From positions 1-37,157 of the forward strand of contig JAMPYF010000042.1 in NCBI GenBank assembly GCA_023700805.1: DNA of 37,157 bases, given 5' to 3'. The DNA comes from Sulfuritalea sp. GTDB taxonomy: Bacteria > Pseudomonadota > Gammaproteobacteria > Burkholderiales > Rhodocyclaceae. The translations under genes and the position numbers were made by a program. This document shows, in pieces, positions 24,619-32,896 of the stretch. The notes under the pieces are model-generated. The model made no database searches, was not told the DNA's origin, and saw nothing but the letters and a program-made list of their open reading frames with translations. The number at the start of each line of letters is the position of its first letter. Position 1 is the first letter of the stretch.

Positions 24619-25989
24619 TCAGGCTTCGCGCCCGGCGCGGCGGGCCGCGAGCAGTTTCCGCGCCTTGCGGGTTTCCAGCCAGCGCAGGGTGGCATAGGTG
24701 CCCCAGCCGACCAGGCCCATGGCGACGATGAAGGCGCCGTAGGCCACCGGCCAGGAAATTCCCTCGGTCATCATCGAGAACTCCGACATGCCGCCGACGC
24801 CGGCGATGATGTTGAGCGGGACGAACACCACGCTGATGGTGGTCAGCTTGGAAATGCGTTTGTTCTGGTTGATGTTGATGAAGCCGACCGTGGCATCCAT
24901 CAGGAAGTTGATCTTGCCGAACAGGAACGATGTGTGGCCGTCCAGCGAATCGATGTCGCGCAGGATCTGGCGCACGTCGTCGTGCTGGTCGGTCGACAGC
25001 AGCCGGCTGCGCATCAGGAAGGACAGCGCGCGCCGCGTGTCGAGCACGTTGCGGCGGATGCGGCCGTTGAGATCCTCCTCGTTGGCGATGTCGGAAAGAA
25101 TCTCGGCCGCTTCGTCGTCGGTGACCTGCGGCGTCAGCACGGTGCGGCTGACCTTTTCCAGTTCGGCGTAGACGTCCTCCAGCGCATCGGCCGAGTATTC
25201 GACGTCGGCGTCGTAGAGGTCGAGCAGCACGTCCTTGCCGTCGGTGACGTAGCCGGGCTGGATGCGCGCGCGCAGGCGCTGCAGGCGGAACACCGGCAGT
25301 TCCTCGTCGCGCATCGAGAACAGGATGTTGTTGTGCAGGACGAAGGCCACCGCGACGTTGCGTGATTCGTCCTCCTTGTCGAGCAGGAAGTCCGAGTGCA
25401 GATGCACCGCGGTATCCTCGTCGATATAGAAGCGCGCCGATTCCTCGATGTCCGTGAGGTCGTCGGCATCCGGCAAATCAAGATCGAAGATGTCCTTGAC
25501 CCACTGCCTTTCCTCCTTCGACGGCGCCAGCAGGTCGACCCAGATCGGCGCCGTGGCGGCGAGGTCCGCCTTGCTGTCGATCTGGATCTGGCGCAGGCGG
25601 CCGTTCTGCAGTTCAAAGGCGTTGACCGTCGCCGTCTTGCGCGGGGCTTCGACCGCCAGTTGTGCGCGAGGCGCATCGCCGGGCGCAGCTGCGGGCGGCT
25701 CGTCCTGTTCCTCGCCCAGCGAATCCTGCAGGGCGTCGGAAAGTTCATCGAGTACGTCCTCGCCCTGCTCCTTGTCCAGTAGTTCCCAGACCTGGACGCT
25801 CTCGTCCGGCGGCAACGCATCGAGGATGCGCGCCACGGATTCCGCTGCCAGGGGTTCCAGCCGGGTGCGCAGCGCGGCCCATTCCTGGCGGCGCACCAGA
25901 TCCTCGACCTCGCGCAGGATCTCCTGTTCCTCGGCGCGGCTTCGCGCCTCGGCATCATCTTCTGCAGGCGGGTTCAGGATCTCGGACAT
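24619..25989 (-). CDS. CorA-family divalent cation transporter with MgtE-N-like N-terminus and altered GMN motif
   Basis: A 456-residue protein. Residues about 15-95 (LEPLAAESVARILDALPPDESVQVWELL) look like the helical N domain of MgtE. Residues about 120-375 form a CorA-type cytoplasmic funnel with long acidic helices (LEDVYAELEKVSRTVL, RDIDSLDGHTSFLFGKINFLMDA). Two C-terminal transmembrane helices (about 378-399 and 412-434) end in a basic tail, RKARKLLAARRAGREA. The CorA signature YGMN after TM1 is replaced by GGMSEF (G400-M401-S402), which casts doubt on strict Mg2+ selectivity. It may carry Mg2+, Co2+ or Zn2+, in either direction. It is the last gene of the minus-strand cluster, 32 bp after mtgA. 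Confidence 0.88.
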   Translation of the reverse strand: MSEILNPPAEDDAEARSRAEEQEILREVEDLVRRQEWAALRTRLEPLAAESVARILDALPPDESVQVWELLDKEQGEDVLDELSDALQDSLGEEQDEPPAAAPGDAPRAQLAVEAPRKTATVNAFELQNGRLRQIQIDSKADLAATAPIWVDLLAPSKEERQWVKDIFDLDLPDADDLTDIEESARFYIDEDTAVHLHSDFLLDKEDESRNVAVAFVLHNNILFSMRDEELPVFRLQRLRARIQPGYVTDGKDVLLDLYDADVEYSADALEDVYAELEKVSRTVLTPQVTDDEAAEILSDIANEEDLNGRIRRNVLDTRRALSFLMRSRLLSTDQHDDVRQILRDIDSLDGHTSFLFGKINFLMDATVGFININQNKRISKLTTISVVFVPLNIIAGVGGMSEFSMMTEGISWPVAYGAFIVAMGLVGWGTYATLRWLETRKARKLLAARRAGREA

Positions 25990-26021
25990 GGCCGACGTAT
26001 TCTAGTCGCGATTGTCATGGT

Positions 26022-26717
26022 TCATGGCACTTCCGCGCCGGCCATGCGGCTGAGAATCAGTCCCGTGCGGCCGTTCATGTAGGCCGAGTAGGGATTGCGT
26101 TCGTAGCGGCGCGGCGCCGGCAGCATCACGGCCAGCCGCGCCGCCTGCTCCGCCCCCAGTTGGGCCGCGGAGACGCTGTAGTAGCGACGCGCCGCCGCCT
26201 CGGCGCCGAACACGCCATCGCCCCATTCGACGACATTCAGATAGACCTCGAGGATGCGCCGCTTGTCCCACAGCAATTCGATCCAGACCGTGATGATGGC
26301 CTCCTCGCCCTTGCGCAGGACCGACTTGGTCGGCGACAGCAGCAGGTTCTTGGCCAGCTGCTGGGAGATGGTCGAGCCGCCGGCCACCACCTTGCCCTTC
26401 TTCTGGTTTTTCTCGATGGCCTTCTGGATGCCTTCCCAGTCGAAGCCCTCGTGGTCGATGAACTTGTCGTCCTCGGCAGCGATCACGGCGCGTTTCAGGT
26501 GCACCGAGATCTTTTCGTAGGGCACCCATTGCCGTTTGAGTTCGGCCTTGGGGTTCTTCTGCCGGGCCTCGTCGAGGCGCTGGCTCTGGAAGCTGGTGGT
26601 GCCGGGGTTCACCCATTTCCACCAGACCACCCAGCCCAGATACCAGCCCTGCCACAGCAGCAGCAGGCCGAATACCGCAGAGAGACCGATTTTGAGCCAG
26701 CGCGGTGCCGGCCTCAT
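26022..26717 (-). CDS. mtgA: Monofunctional biosynthetic peptidoglycan transglycosylase
   Basis: A 231-residue GT51 enzyme that polymerises lipid II into glycan strands at the inner membrane. The single N-terminal transmembrane helix is at about residues 11-33. Catalytic Glu82 lies in AAEDDKFIDHEGFD. GGSTISQQLAKNL (113-125) and KRRILEVYLNVVEWGDGVFG are the other GT51 motifs. No transpeptidase domain follows. The start is ATG 26717; the longer frame begins at a TTG at 26735. The ATG forms one end of a perfect hairpin (26715-26742), with a GGTGG ribosome-binding-like sequence inside it. The gene lies 97 bp after aroE. Confidence 0.95.
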   Translation of the reverse strand: MRPAPRWLKIGLSAVFGLLLLWQGWYLGWVVWWKWVNPGTTSFQSQRLDEARQKNPKAELKRQWVPYEKISVHLKRAVIAAEDDKFIDHEGFDWEGIQKAIEKNQKKGKVVAGGSTISQQLAKNLLLSPTKSVLRKGEEAIITVWIELLWDKRRILEVYLNVVEWGDGVFGAEAAARRYYSVSAAQLGAEQAARLAVMLPAPRRYERNPYSAYMNGRTGLILSRMAGAEVP

Positions 26718-26742
26718 TGCGTTGCCACCAGGCAACGCAATG
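26715..26742 (-). promoter_or_regulatory. 12-bp perfect hairpin covering the mtgA start codon
   Basis: CATTGCGTTGCC and its exact complement are separated by a 4-nt loop. In the mtgA mRNA the right arm ends with the initiator ATG, and the GGTGG that could act as Shine-Dalgarno spans the loop and stem. It would have to be opened for initiation, suggesting translational control, or a small palindrome fixed at the start. Confidence 0.7.
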
Positions 26743-26767
26743 GCAAAATGAACGCCCCCACCCCCCG

Positions 26768-26818
26768 GCCCCCGCCCAGGCGGGGGCGACTGATCGGTTC
26801 GCTACGCTCAAATATCAT
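26768..26818 (+). repeat. Third, diverged copy of the REP-like repeat at the aroE stop
   Basis: A perfect GC hairpin at 26768-26787 (GCCCCCGCC, CA, complement) is followed by GACTGATCGGTTCGCTACGC, resembling the second half of the 66-nt repeat with about three quarters identity and one indel. Its end (ATATCA) supplies the TGA stop of aroE on the minus strand. The hairpin could act as a weak terminator, but no U-tract is present. Confidence 0.65.
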
Positions 26819-27654
26819 GAGCTACTCCTCAGAGCCGCGAGCACGGGGGCGGTGCGCGGGCGCACCCCGCGCCAGATGAAGAAGGCCTCGGCGGCCTGCT
26901 CGACCAGCATGCCCAGGCCGTCGGCAACCCGGGCGCCTGCGCCCCGCGCCTGGGCCATGAATGCGGTTTCGCGGCCATAGACCATCTCGTAGGCGACGCA
27001 GCGCGGCCCGAATACACAAGGCGGCAGCGGCAGGCTGGCACCGCTGAGTCCGGCCGAGGTGGCGTTGATCACCAGGTCGAATTGCCGCCCGGCAAGGCCC
27101 GCAAAGCCTGTGCCGTCGGGTCTGGGCTCACCGGCGCAGGCGGGCAGGCGGGCAAATTCCAGGGCCAGGCGCGCCGCGGTTTCCTCGGTGCGATTGGCGA
27201 TCAGCAGTTCGGCGGGGCGCTCCAGCAGCAGCGGCAGGATCACGCCGCGCGCCGCGCCGCCGGCGCCCAGCAGCAGGATGCGGCGCCCGGCCGGGTCGCA
27301 GCCGAGGTTGTGCTTGAGGTCGCGCACCAGCCCCGCGCCGTCGGTGTTGTCGCCGATCATGACGTCCTGCTCGAAGCTCAGCGTGTTCACCGCTCCGGCC
27401 GCCTCGGCGCGGGCCGTGCGCCGCGTGGCGAGGCGAAAGGCTTCCTCCTTGAACGGCAGCGTGACATTCGCGCCCCTGGCCGGCCCTTCGCCGGCGGCGA
27501 TGAAGGCGCCGACTGCGGCGGCAAAGCCGTCCTTTTCCGCTAGAACTGCCTGGTAGCTGATGTCCTGTCCGGTCTGCGCCGCGAACAGGGCATGGATGCG
27601 CGGCGACTTGCTGTGGCCGATCGGGTTGCCGAACACGGCGTAGCGGTCTGTCAT
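26815..27654 (-). CDS. aroE: Shikimate dehydrogenase
   Basis: A 279-residue NADPH-dependent enzyme that reduces 3-dehydroshikimate in aromatic amino-acid synthesis. Substrate site: NPIGHSKSP (10-18), NVTLPFK with catalytic K69, N90, and GDNTDG with catalytic D105. Nucleotide site: GAGGAARG and the NADP-selecting NRTEE. The ending [18 protein letters not shown] is also typical. The last residues LRSSS and the stop run into a REP-like repeat, so the C-terminus may have been trimmed or extended slightly. It is 3 bp downstream of the tonB-like gene. Confidence 0.96.
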   Translation of the reverse strand: MTDRYAVFGNPIGHSKSPRIHALFAAQTGQDISYQAVLAEKDGFAAAVGAFIAAGEGPARGANVTLPFKEEAFRLATRRTARAEAAGAVNTLSFEQDVMIGDNTDGAGLVRDLKHNLGCDPAGRRILLLGAGGAARGVILPLLLERPAELLIANRTEETAARLALEFARLPACAGEPRPDGTGFAGLAGRQFDLVINATSAGLSGASLPLPPCVFGPRCVAYEMVYGRETAFMAQARGAGARVADGLGMLVEQAAEAFFIWRGVRPRTAPVLAALRSSS

Positions 27655-27657
27655 TGC

Positions 27658-28587
27658 TCAGTCCGCCCGCAGCCGATCGGCATTGGTGAAGGTCCAGGTG
27701 CGGGTGATCACGATTTCATCGGTGTCGCGCCGGATCGAGTCGGGGAAGGCGGAGTAGGGCGCCGCCATCCTGACGATGCGCCGCGCCGCCTCGTCGAGCA
27801 GGGTTTGGCCCGAGGAGCGGTCGATCTCGACTTCCTTGAGGTCGCCGTTGGCCTTGATGGTCACCGTCAGCAGCAGGCTGCCGTAGAGCCGCCCCTTGGC
27901 GGCGGCCGGGTAGTTCAGGTTGCCGATGCGCTCGATCTTCTGCCGCCAGTCTTCGACGTACTGGGCGAAGCGGTATTCCTCGACCCGCGCGCCGATGTTC
28001 TTCTTGCGCGGGCGCTTGTTGTATTCCTCCATCTGCCGGGCGATCTGGCCTTCGAGGCGGGCGATGGCCAGCGCGCTGCTGGCGAGATCGACGCCGGAAA
28101 TATTCGGTTCGGGTGCGGGCAGCGGATTGATTTTCGGTTTTTCGGCGCTGACCGTTCTTTCGCTCTTGAGGCGCAGCAGCTGCGCCTGCGCCTGGGCTTC
28201 GAGCTCGGCGACGCGGCGCTTGGCCTCGATCAGCCGGTCGCCTTCCTTGGTCCGCGGGGCAGGCGGCAGGGGCGTCTTGGCACGGCGATCCTCGTCGACG
28301 TTGCCGCCGCCGTCGAGATTGGCCTGCGCCTTGGCCTGCGCCTTGTCGGGCCGGCTCTTGCTCTTGCTGTTGACCAGGATCACGTCGAGCGCCCGTTCGC
28401 GCGCCTTGTCGATGAAGTCCGGCGGCGTGAAGCGCACCGCGAGCACCAGGGCATGGATCAGCAGCGAGGCGCCGATCGCCAGCGTCAGGTTGCGTCGCGG
28501 CGCATCCATGGCGGCGAGGAAGGCCGGCATGGGCAGCGGTGGCAGGGCCGGCCAGGAGAAGCGCGACGGGCTGGGCGAGATGGGCAT
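27658..28587 (-). CDS. TonB-family energy transducer
   Basis: A 309-residue periplasm-spanning protein with one N-terminal transmembrane helix (about residues 33-51, LTLAIGASLLIHALVLAVRF). A Lys/Ala/Pro-rich charged spacer with a coiled-coil stretch (EAKRRVAELEAQAQAQLLRLK) follows. The C-terminal TonB domain (about 215-305) has NLNYPAAAKGRLYGSLLLTVTIKANG and ends RTWTFTNADRLRAD. The start is ATG 28587; ATG 28509 just before the helix is a realistic alternative. No exbB/exbD or receptor gene is adjacent. This type, next to an RNB ribonuclease and aroE, is common in Betaproteobacteria. Its partner receptor is unknown. Confidence 0.9.
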   Translation of the reverse strand: MPISPSPSRFSWPALPPLPMPAFLAAMDAPRRNLTLAIGASLLIHALVLAVRFTPPDFIDKARERALDVILVNSKSKSRPDKAQAKAQANLDGGGNVDEDRRAKTPLPPAPRTKEGDRLIEAKRRVAELEAQAQAQLLRLKSERTVSAEKPKINPLPAPEPNISGVDLASSALAIARLEGQIARQMEEYNKRPRKKNIGARVEEYRFAQYVEDWRQKIERIGNLNYPAAAKGRLYGSLLLTVTIKANGDLKEVEIDRSSGQTLLDEAARRIVRMAAPYSAFPDSIRRDTDEIVITRTWTFTNADRLRAD

Positions 28588-28600
28588 GACCGCGCTGATT

Positions 28601-30550
28601 TTACCCCGCGACCTCGTCGTCCTCGTCGTCGGCAATGGCCGCATCAGGGCTGCTATTGGGCGCCAATTCGGGCGCCGGTTCGAGATAGCGCAGGCGCAGT
28701 TCCGCTTCGAGCAGGTCGATGCCTTCGACGCTCAGGCGTACGTGCGCGCCGCGCGGCAATTCCGGCAGCGAGGGCACCCGCGCGACCAGCGGAATCGCAT
28801 CGAGGCGCGCCAGCGATTCGCGCAGCACCTGCGCCAGCACGGTCTGCTCGCCGCGCTGCAGCAGCCAGCGCAGGCACCAGTAGCGTTCCATGCCGCGCTG
28901 GAATTCGGCATAGGCGGCGTACGTCAGTTCGAAGTCGCGCATGGCGGCCAGCAGCTCGGCCGACTTCGGTGGAAATGCCGGCGGCTGGCCCTGCAGCAGC
29001 GCGATCAGTTGCCACTGGTTGAGCAGGTCGCAATAGCGCCGCAAGGGCGACGAGGACCAGGCATAGCATTCGACGCCGAGGCCTTCGTGCGCGGCGGCGA
29101 CCGTGCTCATGCGCACCTTGCCCGCCGTCTGCACGCGGTACAGCGCGGGGATGCCGGCATCGCGCAGCATCGCGCCCCAGGTGGCGTTGGCCATGATCAT
29201 CAGTTCGGCGACCAGGGTGTCGAGCGGGCTGCCGCGTTCGCGCTGCTCGATGCTGACCACGCCCTTGCCGGGTTCCGCAGCGATGCCGCTGCCGGCTTCC
29301 CAGTCGACGACGAAGTTGTAGTCCTTGCGGTTGCCGTTGTCCGAGGGTTTGCCGCGTCCGGCTTCGAGCACCTGGGCGAACTCCCAGAGCAGTTTGAGTT
29401 CGTCGCAATAGGGGAATTGCGGCAGGCCGGCGGCCAGGGTCTCGGCGTTGAACAGCGGCTCGATGTCGTGGTGGCGCAGGTTGGCGACGATGGGCACGCG
29501 GTCGATCTTCGTCTCGTGGCCAAGCAGGCGGTAGTCGGCGGCGACGTCGAGATAGAGCGAAATGGCCGGCACGGTCTGGCCCGCGGCCAGCGTGAAATGC
29601 TCGACGATGTCCTGCGGCAGCATGGTGATCTTGCGCCCCGGCATATACACCGTGGACAGGCGTTCGCGGGCGATGCGGCCAAGGTCGGCGTCGGGGCTGA
29701 AACCGAGACCCGGCGCGGCGATGTGGATGCCGATGCGCCAGCCGCCATCGGGTTTTGCCGTGACCGAGAATGCGTCGTCGATTTCGGTCGTATGCGCGTC
29801 GTCGATGCTGAAGGCTTGAACTTTCGCGAGCGGCAAATCGGCGGGCTCCGTCGGCGCGGCGAACGCGGGAAAGCCGGTGCCGCCCTTGCTCTCGGGGAAG
29901 AACTCGAACAGGAAACGGCCCAGGTGGTAGTCGTGGGTCGAGGGCAGCGCGCCGCAATCGAACAGCAGGCGCGCGGCGGATTTGCCGGTTTCGCCGCAGG
30001 CGGCTTCGAGCGCCTTGGTTTCGCTGCGGTTGCGGTCGGGCTTGTAGATCAGTTGCGGTAGTAGCGGGGCGAATTCGGCGGGCAGGCGACCACTCTTGAG
30101 TTCCTCGACCATGCGTTCGATGGCCGCTGCCTGCAGGCGCTTCTTCTCCAGGCCGGCCAATGCCGCCTGCAGGATCTCGGGCGGCGCCTTGCGGAAACGG
30201 CCGCGGCCCTTGCGATGGAAATAGATCGGCGCTGCATGCAGGCGCAGCAACACCGCCGCCGACTGCACCGCATCGGGTTTCGCGCCGTGGTATTCGGCGG
30301 CAAGTTCCTCGAAGCCGAATTCCTGCTCGCCGCAGGCTTCCCAGAGGAAATCGACGTCGATGTCCTCTGCCTGCTTTTCCGCACGCTCCAGCAACTCGCC
30401 GGCCGTCGGGGCGGCGAAGCGCAGCAGCACATTGGTCGCCTTGACCTTGGAGCGCTTGCCGGAAGCAAGCTCGATCTGCAGCGAGCTCACATTGTCGGCC
30501 AGCACGCTGCCGGCACGGAAAGCGCCGTCCTCTTCAAACAGGACATTCAT
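28601..30550 (-). CDS. RNB-domain (RNase II/R-like) 3'-5' exoribonuclease
   Basis: A 649-residue RNA-degrading enzyme. A divergent N-terminal region (1-230) is followed by the RNB catalytic domain starting near VQAFSIDDAH. Active-site acids are D250, E256, D258 and D259; the second position is Glu where E. coli RNase II has Asp. RRYCDLLNQWQLIALLQG is the second catalytic signature. A short S1-like C-terminal part (GAHVRLSVEGIDLLEAELRLRYL) ends in an acidic tail. Start ATG 30550 fits the family start; the longer frame upstream overlaps the methyltransferase gene. It lies 44 bp after that gene and 13 bp before the tonB-like gene. Confidence 0.9.
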   Translation of the reverse strand: MNVLFEEDGAFRAGSVLADNVSSLQIELASGKRSKVKATNVLLRFAAPTAGELLERAEKQAEDIDVDFLWEACGEQEFGFEELAAEYHGAKPDAVQSAAVLLRLHAAPIYFHRKGRGRFRKAPPEILQAALAGLEKKRLQAAAIERMVEELKSGRLPAEFAPLLPQLIYKPDRNRSETKALEAACGETGKSAARLLFDCGALPSTHDYHLGRFLFEFFPESKGGTGFPAFAAPTEPADLPLAKVQAFSIDDAHTTEIDDAFSVTAKPDGGWRIGIHIAAPGLGFSPDADLGRIARERLSTVYMPGRKITMLPQDIVEHFTLAAGQTVPAISLYLDVAADYRLLGHETKIDRVPIVANLRHHDIEPLFNAETLAAGLPQFPYCDELKLLWEFAQVLEAGRGKPSDNGNRKDYNFVVDWEAGSGIAAEPGKGVVSIEQRERGSPLDTLVAELMIMANATWGAMLRDAGIPALYRVQTAGKVRMSTVAAAHEGLGVECYAWSSSPLRRYCDLLNQWQLIALLQGQPPAFPPKSAELLAAMRDFELTYAAYAEFQRGMERYWCLRWLLQRGEQTVLAQVLRESLARLDAIPLVARVPSLPELPRGAHVRLSVEGIDLLEAELRLRYLEPAPELAPNSSPDAAIADDEDDEVAG

Positions 30551-30594
30551 GGAGGGAAACACCCCGGGCGGGGGAGGGGAAACGAGGGGGCGGA

Positions 30595-31401
30595 TTATAC
30601 CGGTCTGGCGGTGACCATCAGGACCGTGCTGCTCAGCCGGTAGCCTTCCGTCTGGGCATGCGGCGCCAGTTCTGCGCCGACCGCGGCGGCGAGCGCCTGC
30701 TGCTTTTCGGCCGGCAGGCGCGCGAGGCTTTCCGCGGCGCCGCCGGCGAGGTCGAGGAAGCCCTGCCAGTAGGCGGCGGCATCGGCAAAGTCGAGCGTGA
30801 AGCGACAGGGCTCGATCTCGATGTCGCAATAGTTGGCGCTGGCGAGACGGCGCTTCAGTTCGTCCGGATCGCCGAAGCGGAAAATCGACGGCCGCGCGAT
30901 CCTGGGTGGCGGCAGCAGGCGGCGCATGCAGGCCAGCGCGGTCTCGACCAGCGGCACCTCGCAGGCCGCGCCCCAGACCGACAGCGCGAGCAATCCGTCG
31001 GGGCGCAGCACGCGGTGGATTTCGCGCAAGGCGGCCTGTTCGTCGGGGAAGAACATCAGGCCCAGGCCGCACAGCACGCGGTCGAAACTGCCGGTGGCAA
31101 AGGGTAGCGCCTCGCCGTCGGCGGCGACGCGCAGCAGGTCGGGACAGCAGGCGAGCTGGCCCTCGCTGATGTCGCTGGCGATCGCCAGGCCGTGGCTGCC
31201 GACGATGCCTTGCGCGCCTTGCGCCAGCAGGCCGGGGCCGCTGGCCAGATCGAGCACGCGCTGCCCGGGTTCGATTCGGGCGGCGGCCAGCAAGGTCTCG
31301 GCGAGTTCGCCGCGGGCGCCCGCGGCAGCCAGGTAGCGCGGCCCGATGCGGTTGTAACCGGCGCGTTCGAGCCGCTTGAACTGGGCGGCATCGAAACTCA
31401 T
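30595..31401 (-). CDS. Class I SAM-dependent methyltransferase
   Basis: A 268-residue Rossmann-fold methyltransferase of the UbiE/Methyltransf_11 type. SAM motif I is VLDLASGPGLLA (49-60), with an acidic residue after the second strand (ASDISEGQLA). DRVLCGLGLMFFPDEQAALREIHRVLRPDGLLALSVWG covers motifs II and III. The C-terminal part is all-helical. The substrate is unknown. It overlaps rarD by 4 bp (start codon within the rarD stop region), so it is translationally coupled. A perfect copy of the dispersed 22-nt motif lies within it, antisense. Confidence 0.88.
   Translation of the reverse strand: MSFDAAQFKRLERAGYNRIGPRYLAAAGARGELAETLLAAARIEPGQRVLDLASGPGLLAQGAQGIVGSHGLAIASDISEGQLACCPDLLRVAADGEALPFATGSFDRVLCGLGLMFFPDEQAALREIHRVLRPDGLLALSVWGAACEVPLVETALACMRRLLPPPRIARPSIFRFGDPDELKRRLASANYCDIEIEPCRFTLDFADAAAYWQGFLDLAGGAAESLARLPAEKQQALAAAVGAELAPHAQTEGYRLSSTVLMVTARPV
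30831..30852 (+). repeat. Dispersed 22-nt motif, copy 7 (22/22)
   Basis: Identical over 22 nt to 24236-24257 although it is inside the methyltransferase gene on the opposite strand, where it encodes RRLASANY. Confidence 0.85.
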
Positions 31402-32318
31402 GGCAGGACCGGCGCCCTGGCGGCGGCCTTGCTGAAGAGATCGAAGCTATATACCGCGAGGCCGATCCAGATCACGGCGAAGGCCAGTGCGCGGCTCAGG
31501 TCCAGCGGCTCGTGATAGACCAGCACGGCGATCAGGAAAGTGATCGTGGGCGCCAAGTACTGCAGGAAGCCCAGCAGGTTGAGCGGCAGGCGCCGCGCCG
31601 CAATGGCGAACAGCAGCAGCGGGATCGCCGTGACGGGGCCGGTGGCGACCAGCAGCAGGTCGCGTGTGCCGAGCAGGCCAGGCCCGCTGCCGAAGTGGTT
31701 CTGCCCCGAATACGCCAGCCAGGCCAGCCAGACCAGCGCTGGCGGCGTCATGCATACGGTTTCGAGAAACAGCCCGCTGGCGGCATCGAGCGGCAGCTGC
31801 TTCCTCAGCAGACCGTAGATGCCGAAGGTGCCGGCCAGCACCAGGGCGATCCAGGGCAGGCCGCCGGCACGTACGGCTTCGATCGCGACGCCGGTCGTCG
31901 CCAGCAGCACGGCCAGCCATTGCAGCGGACGCAGGCGTTCCTTCAGCACCAGCACGCCCAGCGCGACATTGAACAGCGGCAGGATGAAATAACCGAGGCT
32001 GGTTTCGAGGATGTGGCCGTTGTTCACGCCCCAGACGAAGGTCAGCCAGTTGCTGATCACCAGTGCCGAAGCCAGCGCGATCCGCGACAACTGCTGCGGC
32101 ATGCGGGCGACGCGCAGGGCGTCGCCGAAGCCGCGCCCGACGCCGATGATCAGGGTCATCAGCAGCATGGCCCAGACCACGCGGTGGGCGATGATCTCGA
32201 CCGCCGGCACCTCGGCGATCTGCTTGAAGAAGATCGGCACCAGGCCCCAGGTGATGTAGGCGGCGATGCCGGCGACGACGCCGAGGCGGGTGTTTTCGCG
32301 CGTGAGCGCCGGATGCAT
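31398..32318 (-). CDS. rarD: RarD-like EamA/DMT-family permease
   Basis: A 306-residue inner-membrane protein with about ten transmembrane helices and two EamA-like halves. RarD hallmarks are GIAAYITWGLVPIFFKQ near the start, AHRVVWAMLLM, NWLTFVWGVNNGHILETSLGYFI, and FLQYLAPTITFLIAVLVYHEPL. The substrate of this family is not firmly known. The start is taken as ATG 32318; an in-frame GTG at 32330 would add four residues. It lies 14 bp after the YqiA-like gene and overlaps the methyltransferase gene. Confidence 0.93.
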   Translation of the reverse strand: MHPALTRENTRLGVVAGIAAYITWGLVPIFFKQIAEVPAVEIIAHRVVWAMLLMTLIIGVGRGFGDALRVARMPQQLSRIALASALVISNWLTFVWGVNNGHILETSLGYFILPLFNVALGVLVLKERLRPLQWLAVLLATTGVAIEAVRAGGLPWIALVLAGTFGIYGLLRKQLPLDAASGLFLETVCMTPPALVWLAWLAYSGQNHFGSGPGLLGTRDLLLVATGPVTAIPLLLFAIAARRLPLNLLGFLQYLAPTITFLIAVLVYHEPLDLSRALAFAVIWIGLAVYSFDLFSKAAARAPVLP

Positions 32319-32332
32319 GTTGCCCGCCACCC

Positions 32333-32896
32333 CTAGGCCAGTCCTGCGTAGGCGATGATCGGATCGAGATAGTCGCCCCAGTGCGTGAAACTGTGGTCGC
32401 CGCCGGGCAGCACGGTCTGCCGCGCGCCGGCGTAGCGGGCGACCGCATGGCGGTAATCGAGCGTTTCGTCGCCTTCCTCGACCAGCAGCCAGAAGCGCCC
32501 GGGCTTGCTCAGCACCGGGACTTCAATGGCGCGCAATTCCTCGATGTGCTGCCGCGTGAACTCGAAACTTTCGCCGGTGTACAGCCAGCGCTGGGTGCCG
32601 ATATAGGCCTGCAGGGAGAGGTGGGCGACCACCGCCGGGTTCACCAGCACCGCCTTGAGGTCGAAGGTCTCGGCCAGGTAGGTCGAGTAATAGCCGCCGA
32701 GCGAGGAGCCGACCACGGTGGTGACGCCGTGGCGGGCGATCAGGTCTTCGGCGAGCGCGATCGCCGCGCGCGGCGAGGCCGGCAGTTGCGGGCAGACGAA
32801 CTTGTCGCCGAGGCCACGCTCGCGCATGCGTGCGCCCAGCGCCTGCGCCTTGTGCGACTGTGGGCCGCTGGTGAAGCCATGCAGGTAGAGAATCAA
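32333..32896 (-). CDS. YqiA-like alpha/beta-hydrolase esterase
   Basis: A 187-residue short alpha/beta hydrolase. It opens [20 protein letters not shown], the oxyanion-hole HGF motif of the YqiA/YcfP group. The nucleophile is S65 in [15 protein letters not shown], and the catalytic His is in [17 protein letters not shown]. The start is TTG 32896, whose last two bases overlap the uppP TGA stop (TTGA). It is preceded by GGAG at a suitable distance. The longer upstream frame is inside uppP and is a shadow. The substrate is unknown, probably a short-chain ester. Confidence 0.87.
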   Translation of the reverse strand: MILYLHGFTSGPQSHKAQALGARMRERGLGDKFVCPQLPASPRAAIALAEDLIARHGVTTVVGSSLGGYYSTYLAETFDLKAVLVNPAVVAHLSLQAYIGTQRWLYTGESFEFTRQHIEELRAIEVPVLSKPGRFWLLVEEGDETLDYRHAVARYAGARQTVLPGGDHSFTHWGDYLDPIIAYAGLA

